Origin: Solirubrobacteraceae bacterium
Lineage (GTDB): Bacteria > Actinomycetota > Thermoleophilia > Solirubrobacterales > Solirubrobacteraceae
Direction: 5' to 3'
Assembly: GCA_017882405.1 (NCBI GenBank)
Contig: JADGPO010000175.1
Coordinates: 1 to 17,279, forward strand
Length of the DNA: 17,279 bases
The position numbers were made by a program, and so were the translations under genes. Below, one piece after another: positions 7,460 to 13,053 of this stretch. Under the pieces are notes generated by a model that was given only the letters and a program-made list of their open reading frames with translations, did not search any database and was not told where the DNA came from. Positions within the stretch are counted from its first letter, which is position 1. Each line of letters starts with the position of its first letter.

Positions 7460-8419
7460 GTGTCGCTGCCACTCACGCCCCCGCTCGACCCCCAGCTGGC
7501 ACGCTCGGCCAAGGAGCTCCCCCGCGGTGAGCAGTGGGCGTACGAGCCCAAGTTCGACGGCTTCCGTGCGATCGTGTTCGTGGACGGCGGCGAGCTGATG
7601 ATCCAGTCGCGCAGCGGCAAGCCGCTCGGCCGCTACTTTCCCGAGCTTTCGTTCCCCCCCGGCCGGTACGTGGTCGACGGCGAGATCGTGATCGACGGAG
7701 ACTCGGACCCCGCCCACCCCACGCAGGACTTCGGTGCGCTGCAGCAGCGCATCCACCCGGCGCAGTCGCGGATCACGATGCTGGCCGAGCAGACACCGGC
7801 GCGCTACGTCGCCTTCGACCTGCTGGCGCTCGATGATGACTCGTTGCTCGGCCTGCCGTTCGCCGAGCGCCGAACGGCGTTGGAGCAGCTGACCGCGGCG
7901 ATGGCGATCGGGCTCACGCCGCTGACCCGCGACCCGGCCGGCACCGAACCCTGGCTGGCGCACGGCGAGGGCGTGGTGGCCAAGGACGAGCGCGCCGGCT
8001 ATCGGCCCGGTGAGCGCAAGGGGATGGTCAAGGTCAAGCGCGTGCGCACGATCGACGCCGTCGTGGCCGGCTACCGGCCCGGCAAGGTGCAGGGCACCGT
8101 GGGCTCGCTGATCCTCGGGCTCTATGACGGCGACGGGCACCTGCACGTGGTCGGGCACTCCTCCGGGCTGCGCGCCGCCGAGAAGCGCGCCCTGGTCGAG
8201 CGGCTCCGGCCCTACGAGACCGGCGAGCGCGGCCACGGAGATCCCAGCCGCTGGAAGTCAGAGAAGGACCTGGAGTGGGTTTCGCTGCGCCCCGAGCTGG
8301 TCGTCGAGGTGACCTTCGATCACGCCTCCGAAGGCCGGATCCGGCACGGCACCAAGATCCTGCGCTGGCGCGACGACAAGCCGCCGCGCGAGTGCCACCT
8401 CGAGCAGATGCAGTCCTGA
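7460..8419 (+). CDS. ATP-dependent DNA ligase, LigC-like
   Basis: This is a 319-residue ligase with the nucleotidyltransferase and OB-fold layout. Motif I is EPKFDGFR with the adenylated Lys31. Motif III is around DGEIVIDG (73-80) and [11 protein letters not shown] (115-125). Motif IV is EGVVAK (170-175) and motif V is MVKVKR (189-194). An OB domain fills the remainder and ends at [12 protein letters not shown]. It seals nicks in DNA using ATP. The size and lack of polymerase or nuclease domains place it with actinobacterial LigC rather than full LigD. Residues just before motif IV look about seven to ten residues shorter than in the LigC proteins I recall. The start is GTG 7460 with a leaderless-type promoter. 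It is followed 19 bases later by the Ddn-family gene and faces the LigD-type polymerase gene. Confidence 0.92.
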   Translation: MSLPLTPPLDPQLARSAKELPRGEQWAYEPKFDGFRAIVFVDGGELMIQSRSGKPLGRYFPELSFPPGRYVVDGEIVIDGDSDPAHPTQDFGALQQRIHPAQSRITMLAEQTPARYVAFDLLALDDDSLLGLPFAERRTALEQLTAAMAIGLTPLTRDPAGTEPWLAHGEGVVAKDERAGYRPGERKGMVKVKRVRTIDAVVAGYRPGKVQGTVGSLILGLYDGDGHLHVVGHSSGLRAAEKRALVERLRPYETGERGHGDPSRWKSEKDLEWVSLRPELVVEVTFDHASEGRIRHGTKILRWRDDKPPRECHLEQMQS

Positions 8420-8425
8420 CCAACC

Positions 8426-8432
8426 AAGGAGA
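8426..8432 (+). promoter_or_regulatory. Strong Shine-Dalgarno site of Ddn-family gene
   Basis: AAGGAGA is spaced six bases from ATG 8439 and lies within the 19-base gap after the ligase. This supports translation from a shared transcript. Confidence 0.75.
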
Positions 8433-8438
8433 GACGAC

Positions 8439-8876
8439 ATGCCGTTGCAAGGTGAATACGAGCCGCCCGTCGCCCAGTGGGTGCGCGACCAGGTCGAGGA
8501 GTACGAGAGCTCCGGAGGCACGAGCGGGGTGATGCTGCAGGGCCGCCCCACCGTGATCATCACCTCCAAGGGCGCCCGCTCCCGGAAGCTGCGCAAGAAC
8601 CCGGTGATGCGTGTCGAGCACGATGGGTCCTACCTCGCCGTGGCCTCCAAGGGCGGTGCCCCGGACAACCCGTCCTGGTATCGCAACCTGGCCGAGCATC
8701 CGCTGGTCGAGCTTCAGGACGCCACGGCCAAGGGCGACTACACCGCCCGCGAGCTGAGCGGAGACGAGCGGGCAACGTGGTGGGAGCGCGCTGTCGAGGC
8801 CTTCCCCAACTACGCCGAGTACCAGCAGAAGACCGACCGCCAGATCCCGGTCTTCCTGCTCGAACCCGTGAGCTGA
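8439..8876 (+). CDS. Deazaflavin (F420)-dependent nitroreductase/quinone reductase family protein (Ddn-like)
   Basis: This is a 145-residue split-beta-barrel protein of the Ddn family. Typical segments are [20 protein letters not shown] at 41-60 and [16 protein letters not shown] at 69-84, then an EHPLVELQ strand and a [12 protein letters not shown] end. Family members use reduced coenzyme F420 to reduce quinones or nitro compounds, or bind F420 or heme. Activity here is inferred. The length is near the family norm of about 150. It is the second gene of a ligase operon, translated from its own Shine-Dalgarno sequence. A link between redox protection and DNA repair is possible but speculative. 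Confidence 0.9.
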   Translation: MPLQGEYEPPVAQWVRDQVEEYESSGGTSGVMLQGRPTVIITSKGARSRKLRKNPVMRVEHDGSYLAVASKGGAPDNPSWYRNLAEHPLVELQDATAKGDYTARELSGDERATWWERAVEAFPNYAEYQQKTDRQIPVFLLEPVS

Positions 8877-8886
8877 GGTCGCGGCC

Positions 8887-8901
8887 GCCCGGCTGCCGGG
8901 C
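8887..8901. terminator. GC hairpin between convergent genes, possible bidirectional terminator
   Basis: GCCCGG, loop CTG, CCGGGC form a perfect 6-bp stem with a three-base loop. It fills most of the 25-bp gap between the Ddn-family stop and the polymerase-domain stop. There is no T tract on either side. Confidence 0.45.
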
Positions 8902-9918
8902 TCACTGCGCCGGCCTGCGCGCGCGGCTGGGCTGCACGCGCGGAGGTTCGCCGGCCTGCTTCTTGAAGTGCGGCGGCCAGGCGGCGTCGCCGAGGCCGCG
9001 CTGCACCTCGTCGATCCGGCTGAGCTCCAGCAGCGCGTCCAGCGAGCCGGCGTGCTCGTCCATGTCGGCACTCGGATCGCCGCGCCGTGCGACCAGCGCC
9101 GGCACGGTGTCGATCCGCAGCTCGGCCGGCTCCACGTCGGGCACCTCGTCCCAGCGCAGCGGCGTCGACACGCGCGCGTCCGGGGTGGGGCGCACGCTGT
9201 AGGCCGAGGCGATCGTGCGATCGCGGATGTTCTGGTTGTAGTCGACGAATACCCCGTGGCGCTCCTCCTTCCACCACTTGCTGGTGGCCTTGTCCGGCGC
9301 GCGGCGCTCCACCTCGCGCGCCAGCGCCAGCGCCGCCCGGCGGGTGGCGAAGAAGTCGTGCTCGGGATGGATGCGAGCGTAGATGTGGATCCCGCGCGAG
9401 CCGCTCGTCTTCGGGTATCCCGTCAGCCCGTGGTCTGAGAGCACCTCGGCGCACACCAGCGCCACCTGCCGCACGTCTTCCCAGGAGGCCTCCGGCGTCG
9501 GGTCCAGGTCGACGCGCAGCTCATCGGGATGATCGAGCTCGGGAGCGCGGACCTGCCACGGGTTCCAGTCGATCACCCCCAGGTTCACGCCCCACACCAG
9601 GTGCGCAGCGTCGTTGGGCGTCAGCTCGCGCGCGGTGCGGCCGCTGGGGAAGGTCACGGTCGCGGTCTGCAGCCACTCGGGCGCCGAGTCGGGGATCCGC
9701 TTCTGAAAGAACGGCTCGGCGCCGGCGCCCTCGGGGAAGCGCTTGAGCACGGTGGGGCGGTCGCGCAAGTGGTTGACCACCGCGTCGGCCAGCGTCAGGT
9801 AGTACTCCACCAGGTCGCGTTTGGTGATCCCCTTCTCGACGAAGAAGACCTTGCCCGGGCTGGAGATCCTGACCTCGCGCCCGCCGGCGTCGATCAGCTC
9901 GTACTCGGTCTTGGCCAT
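8902..9918 (-). CDS. Stand-alone LigD-type polymerase/primase domain protein
   Basis: This is a 338-residue archaeo-eukaryotic primase-like polymerase domain of LigD. Catalytic acidic residues are visible: Asp137 and Asp139 in VDLDP and Asp226 in FVDYNQN. These numbers match the Mycobacterium tuberculosis LigD polymerase domain almost exactly. YPKTSGSRGIHIY at 168-180 forms the nucleotide-binding loop with His178. The protein has no ligase or phosphoesterase domain. Such proteins add ribonucleotides or deoxynucleotides at breaks and gaps. The nearby separate LigC-like ligase suggests a two-protein equivalent, like mycobacterial PolD/PrimC with LigC. ATG 9918 is chosen; the same frame stays open to 10761, but that part is the antisense of the glycerate kinase gene. 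The start is 28 bases from the divergent kinase start. Confidence 0.93.
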   Translation of the reverse strand: MAKTEYELIDAGGREVRISSPGKVFFVEKGITKRDLVEYYLTLADAVVNHLRDRPTVLKRFPEGAGAEPFFQKRIPDSAPEWLQTATVTFPSGRTARELTPNDAAHLVWGVNLGVIDWNPWQVRAPELDHPDELRVDLDPTPEASWEDVRQVALVCAEVLSDHGLTGYPKTSGSRGIHIYARIHPEHDFFATRRAALALAREVERRAPDKATSKWWKEERHGVFVDYNQNIRDRTIASAYSVRPTPDARVSTPLRWDEVPDVEPAELRIDTVPALVARRGDPSADMDEHAGSLDALLELSRIDEVQRGLGDAAWPPHFKKQAGEPPRVQPSRARRPAQ

Positions 9919-9925
9919 GCTCAAC

Positions 9926-9931
9926 AGGATG
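9926..9931 (-). promoter_or_regulatory. Putative -10 element of polymerase-domain gene
   Basis: CATCCT on the minus strand is seven bases before ATG 9918. It is a modest match (second A and last T). It lies three bases from the oppositely directed element of the kinase gene. Confidence 0.35.
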
Positions 9932-9934
9932 ACC

Positions 9935-9940
9935 GATACT
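9935..9940 (+). promoter_or_regulatory. Putative -10 element of glycerate kinase gene
   Basis: GATACT is six bases before GTG 9947. TTGGCC (9911-9916) is a possible -35 with an 18-base spacer, overlapping the start codon of the divergent gene. Confidence 0.45.
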
Positions 9941-9946
9941 GAGGCG

Positions 9947-10939
9947 GTGAGCCGAATCCCCGGCGTCCGAGAGACGGTGCTCGTCGCCCCCGACTCGTTC
10001 AAGGGCACGTTCACGGCCGGCGAGGTGGCCGAGGCGATCGGGAGCGGCCTGCGCGAGGGCGGCCGGCCGGTCGACCTGTGCCCGGTGGCCGACGGTGGCG
10101 AGGGCACGCTCGAGGCACTGCTCTCGGCACTGGGCGGGGAGCTCCACGCCGTGCAGGTCAACGACCCGTTGGGACGGCCGATCGAGGCGCAATTCGCATT
10201 GAGCGCCTCGACTGCGATCGTGGAGACGGCGGCCGCCAGCGGCCTGGGTCTGGTAGCCGAGGACGAGCGCGACGCGATCGAGGCGAGCACGTTCGGCAGC
10301 GGGCAACTGCTGGTGGCCGCGGCCGCCGCCGGTGCGGACACGATCCTGCTGGGGGTGGGGGGCAGCGCCACCACCGATGGCGGCGCCGGGGCGATCCGCG
10401 CGATCGAGCGCGGAGGCGGCCTGGACGGAGTGCGGCTCGTCGTTCTGTGCGACGTGCGCACGACGTTCGCCGACGCGGCCCGGGTGTTCGGGCCCCAGAA
10501 GGGCGCCGATGGCGACCAGGTGCGCCGGTTGACGGCGCGTTTGAACGCCCAGGCTCGCCGGTTGCCGCGGGACCCGCGGGGAGTGCCGATGACCGGCGCG
10601 GCCGGCGGGTTGTCGGGAGGCCTGTGGGCCGCGTTGGGTGCCGAGCTGGTGTCGGGCTCGGCGTTCGTGCTGGACGCGATCGGCTTCGACGCCCGGATGC
10701 GCGTGGCGCGTGCGGTCATCACGGGCGAGGGCAAGCTGGACGAGCAGAGCCTCGTCGGCAAGGTCGTCTCCGAGGTGGCGACCCGCTCGCGGCAGGCCGG
10801 CGTGCCCTGCTATGCCGTGGTGGGGACCCGTCAGCTGAACGCGATGGGCGCGCGCGTGCTCGACCTGGAGCGCGTGCTGGAGGCGACGACGCTCGACGAG
10901 CTGCGAGGCGCCGGCCGGGAGCTGGCGGGGCTGCTCTAG
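9947..10939 (+). CDS. Glycerate kinase (GlxK/GarK family)
   Basis: This is a 330-residue glycerate kinase. Motifs are APDSFKG at 14-20, PVADGGEGT at 46-54, GVGGSATTDGG at 137-146, FGPQKGA at 181-187, and the C-terminal GEGKLDEQSLVGK at 260-272. The family phosphorylates D-glycerate, usually to 2-phosphoglycerate, feeding glyoxylate or glucarate breakdown into glycolysis. It is somewhat shorter than the roughly 380 residues typical of E. coli GlxK/GarK, with the reduction spread through the second half and no motif lost. GTG 9947 is chosen because of the GATACT element and because the next residues lead straight into the first strand. An upstream ATG at 9930 is possible. Four bases separate its stop from that of the convergent glutamate decarboxylase gene. 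Confidence 0.92.
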   Translation: MSRIPGVRETVLVAPDSFKGTFTAGEVAEAIGSGLREGGRPVDLCPVADGGEGTLEALLSALGGELHAVQVNDPLGRPIEAQFALSASTAIVETAAASGLGLVAEDERDAIEASTFGSGQLLVAAAAAGADTILLGVGGSATTDGGAGAIRAIERGGGLDGVRLVVLCDVRTTFADAARVFGPQKGADGDQVRRLTARLNAQARRLPRDPRGVPMTGAAGGLSGGLWAALGAELVSGSAFVLDAIGFDARMRVARAVITGEGKLDEQSLVGKVVSEVATRSRQAGVPCYAVVGTRQLNAMGARVLDLERVLEATTLDELRGAGRELAGLL

Positions 10940-10943
10940 CGGT

Positions 10944-12338
10944 CTAGTGCGCGAACGCCTTGGTCCGGCTGGCCACGGGACGGGGGAGCGGTCCGTCCAG
11001 CGCCTCCAGCTCCTCGGTCACGATCCGCATGTGGTTCAGCAGCTGGTCGGCCATCTCCAGGTGCATCCCCGCTCGCACCACGATCCGCAGCACGCTCAGG
11101 TCCTGGCGGTTCTCGGGGAACGTGTAGGCGGGCACCAGCCAGCCGCGCTCGCGCAGGCGGTCCGAGACGTCGAACACCGTGTAGTTGGTCACCTTCGGCG
11201 CGAGCGTGAAGGCGAACACCGGCAGCTCCGATCCGTCGGAGACGAGGCGGTATGGACCCAGCTCCGACACTCCCTCCGAGATGTGCATCGCCGTCTGCTG
11301 GAGGTTTCGCATGGTGGCGGTGTAGCCCTCGCGGCCGAGGCTGGCGAACATGAAGTACTGCGCCACCACCTCGCTGCCCGGTCGCGAGAAGTTCAGCGAG
11401 AAGGTGGGCATGTGGCCGCCGAGGTAGTTGACGTCGAACACCAGGTCGCTGGGCAGGGCCGCCTTGTCGCGCCAGATCGCCCAGCCGACGCCCGGGTACA
11501 CGAGCCCGTACTTGTGGCCCGAGGCGTTGATCGACTGCACGCGGCGGATGCGGAAGTCCCATTCCAGCTCGGGCGAGATGAACGGCGCCACGAAGCCGCC
11601 GGAGGCGGCGTCGACGTGCATCGGCACGTGCACTCCGCGGTCTGACTCGAGCGCGTCCAGGGCGTCGGCGATCTCCTTGACGGGCTCGTAGCTGCCGTCG
11701 AACGTCGAGCCGAGGATCGCCACCACGCCGATCGTGTTCTCGTCGCAGTGCGCCACCGCACGCTCGGCGGTCAGGTGGAAGGTGTCGCCCTCCATCGGCA
11801 CCAGCCGCGGCTCGACCTCCCAGTAGCGGCAGAACTTCTCCCAGCACACCTGGACGTTGGCGCCCATCACCAGGTTGGGGCGGTCCGTCGGCTTGCCGGC
11901 GGCCCTCTGCCGGTCGCGCCAGTGCCACTTGAGCGCCATCCCGGCGAGCATCGCTGCCTCGCTGGAGCCGGTGGTCGAGCAGCCGGTGGCGCTCTCGGCC
12001 TCCGGAGAGCTCCACAGGTCGGCGAGGATGTTCACGCAGCGCGCCTCGGTCTCGGCCGTCTGCGGATACTCGTCCTTGTCGATGATGTTCTTGTCGGCGG
12101 TCTCGGCCATCAGCCGCGCTCCCGCCGACGGCATCCAGGTGGTCACGAAGGTGGCCAGGTTCAGCCTCGACTGCCCATCCAGCAGCAGCTCCGACGTGAT
12201 CAGCTCATAGGCGGCTTCGAAGCCGATTCCGCCGCCGGGCAGGCTGTCCAGCGGCATCTCGACTTCGCCAACCTGGTGGGCCGGCAGCGTGGTCTTGCGG
12301 TTGTGCCGGCGCTGTGGGTGGCGGGCGCTCAGAGGCAT
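10944..12338 (-). CDS. gadB: Glutamate decarboxylase
   Basis: This is a 464-residue PLP enzyme with clear similarity to GadA/GadB. The PLP Lys276 lies in NASGHKYGLVYPG, the same number as in E. coli GadB. HVDAASGGF at 241-249 carries the cofactor Asp, and TTGSSEA at 122-128 is the phosphate-binding loop. It converts glutamate plus a proton to GABA and CO2. In E. coli this supports acid resistance with the GadC antiporter, but no antiporter is seen here. The protein ends in a His, recalling the C-terminal His465 plug that closes the E. coli enzyme at neutral pH. It follows the molbindin gene by ten bases and has an AGAGGA Shine-Dalgarno sequence spaced six bases from the ATG. Confidence 0.95.
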   Translation of the reverse strand: MPLSARHPQRRHNRKTTLPAHQVGEVEMPLDSLPGGGIGFEAAYELITSELLLDGQSRLNLATFVTTWMPSAGARLMAETADKNIIDKDEYPQTAETEARCVNILADLWSSPEAESATGCSTTGSSEAAMLAGMALKWHWRDRQRAAGKPTDRPNLVMGANVQVCWEKFCRYWEVEPRLVPMEGDTFHLTAERAVAHCDENTIGVVAILGSTFDGSYEPVKEIADALDALESDRGVHVPMHVDAASGGFVAPFISPELEWDFRIRRVQSINASGHKYGLVYPGVGWAIWRDKAALPSDLVFDVNYLGGHMPTFSLNFSRPGSEVVAQYFMFASLGREGYTATMRNLQQTAMHISEGVSELGPYRLVSDGSELPVFAFTLAPKVTNYTVFDVSDRLRERGWLVPAYTFPENRQDLSVLRIVVRAGMHLEMADQLLNHMRIVTEELEALDGPLPRPVASRTKAFAH

Positions 12339-12344
12339 GACACG

Positions 12345-12350
12345 TCCTCT
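12345..12350 (-). promoter_or_regulatory. Shine-Dalgarno site of glutamate decarboxylase gene
   Basis: AGAGGA on the minus strand overlaps the molbindin stop codon and is six bases from ATG 12338. It supports an operon order molbindin then gadB. Confidence 0.65.
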
Positions 12351-12555
12351 ATTCGGTGGCGATCAACACATCGGAGGCCTTGACGATCGCTGTCACCGCG
12401 GAGCCCTCGGTGAGACCGAGCTCCTCGACGGCCTCGACGGTGATCGAGGCGACCAGCCGCTGGCCGGCAACGTCCACGACGACGTTGGCGATCGCTTCGC
12501 CGCGTCGGATCTCCGTGACGGTGCCGCTGAGCTGGTTGCGGGCGCTGAGCTTCAC
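12349..12555 (-). CDS. Molbindin (Mop/TOBE-domain molybdate-binding protein), 68 residues
   Basis: The protein is a single Mop domain. It begins (V/M)KLSARNQLSGTV and carries VVVDVAGQ, a SITVEAVEELGL segment and a VKASDVLIATE end. Mop proteins of about 70 residues assemble into hexamers that bind molybdate or tungstate in the cytosol as storage or buffering proteins. GTG 12555 is chosen; it has AGGGAGA seven bases before it, and molbindins usually open at MKLSARN. The same frame reaches back to 12642, but those extra residues are Arg/Pro-rich and overlap the promoter of the divergent gene. Its stop overlaps the gadB ribosome site, so the pair is likely co-transcribed. No molybdate transporter is in the window. 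Confidence 0.9.
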   Translation of the reverse strand: MKLSARNQLSGTVTEIRRGEAIANVVVDVAGQRLVASITVEAVEELGLTEGSAVTAIVKASDVLIATE

Positions 12556-12562
12556 GATGGGT

Positions 12563-12569
12563 TCTCCCT
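12563..12569 (-). promoter_or_regulatory. Shine-Dalgarno site of molbindin gene
   Basis: AGGGAGA on the minus strand is seven bases from GTG 12555 and decides the start. Confidence 0.65.
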
Positions 12570-12607
12570 TTGTTGGTCTGCGACGAGCGATAGGACGACG
12601 GCCCCAC

Positions 12608-12623
12608 CCGCCCAAACTGGCGG
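12608..12623. promoter_or_regulatory. Interrupted inverted repeat between divergent Mop genes, possible operator
   Basis: CCGCC, six bases CAAACT, GGCGG form a short symmetric site in the 98-bp divergent region. It could bind the HTH-Mop regulator. The arms are short and GC-rich, so chance is possible. Confidence 0.25.
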
Positions 12624-12637
12624 CTGGGTCGCGCCTG

Positions 12638-12643
12638 TGCAAT
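12638..12643 (+). promoter_or_regulatory. Putative -10 element of HTH-Mop gene
   Basis: TGCAAT is ten bases before GTG 12654. It would overlap the alternative ATG at 12642, arguing for the GTG start. Confidence 0.3.
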
Positions 12644-12653
12644 GTTTACCGGC

Positions 12654-13046
12654 GTGGAAGCCAACCTTACGCTCGGCGAAGCGGCGAGCGCAATCGGAGT
12701 CAGCGCGGACACGCTCCGGCGCTGGGACCGCGACGGCAAGCTGCGCACGTTCCGCGACGAGCGCAACCGGCGCATGGTGTCCGCCGACGAGGTGGCGCGC
12801 CTCAGCCGCCGGCGCCGCCAGCGCCACTCGACCGGCGGACAGCTGTCGGCTCGCAATCGGATGGCCGGCGTGGTGCGCTCGGTCGAGGTCGACGGGGTGA
12901 TGGCGCTCGTCGAGATCGAGGCCGGGCCGTTCCTGCTCACCGCCGCGGTCACCCGTGACTCGGTGGAGGAGCTCGGCCTGGCGCCCGGGGTGGAGGCCAC
13001 CGCCACCGTCAAGGCGACCTCGGTGATGGTGCAGCGCAGCCGCTAG
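12654..13046 (+). CDS. MerR/HTH_17-type DNA-binding domain fused to a Mop (TOBE) domain, probable molybdate-responsive regulator
   Basis: This is a 130-residue two-domain protein. The N-terminal part (4-50) has LTLGEAASAIGVSADTLRRW followed by a DGKLRTFRDERNRR wing and VSADEVARL, a MerR or excisionase-like helix-turn-helix. A basic linker (50-63) leads to a C-terminal Mop domain (64-128) beginning LSARNRMAGVV and containing TRDSVEELGL and VKATSVMV. This closely parallels the divergent single-domain molbindin. It is functionally like ModE (HTH plus Mop) but with a different DNA-binding domain. It probably represses or activates the divergent molbindin-gadB unit and itself; this is inferred. 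GTG 12654 is preferred; ATG 12642 would add four residues. It ends seven bases from the convergent c-di-GMP gene. Confidence 0.85.
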   Translation: MEANLTLGEAASAIGVSADTLRRWDRDGKLRTFRDERNRRMVSADEVARLSRRRRQRHSTGGQLSARNRMAGVVRSVEVDGVMALVEIEAGPFLLTAAVTRDSVEELGLAPGVEATATVKATSVMVQRSR

Positions 13047-13053
13047 TGCGACA

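Noticed and set aside
7123..7620. Upstream extension of the DtxR/MntR frame
   Set aside because: Low-complexity Arg/Ser/Pro sequence overlapping the ligase gene; family homology and a -10-like element support ATG 7122.
7460..9918. A complete NHEJ operon with Ku
   Set aside because: No Ku-like frame exists in the window; only separate ligase and polymerase domains are supported.
9919..10761. Open upstream extension of the polymerase-domain frame, 281 codons
   Set aside because: It is antisense to the glycerate kinase, rich in Ser/Pro/Arg, and polymerase homology starts at the ATG at 9918.
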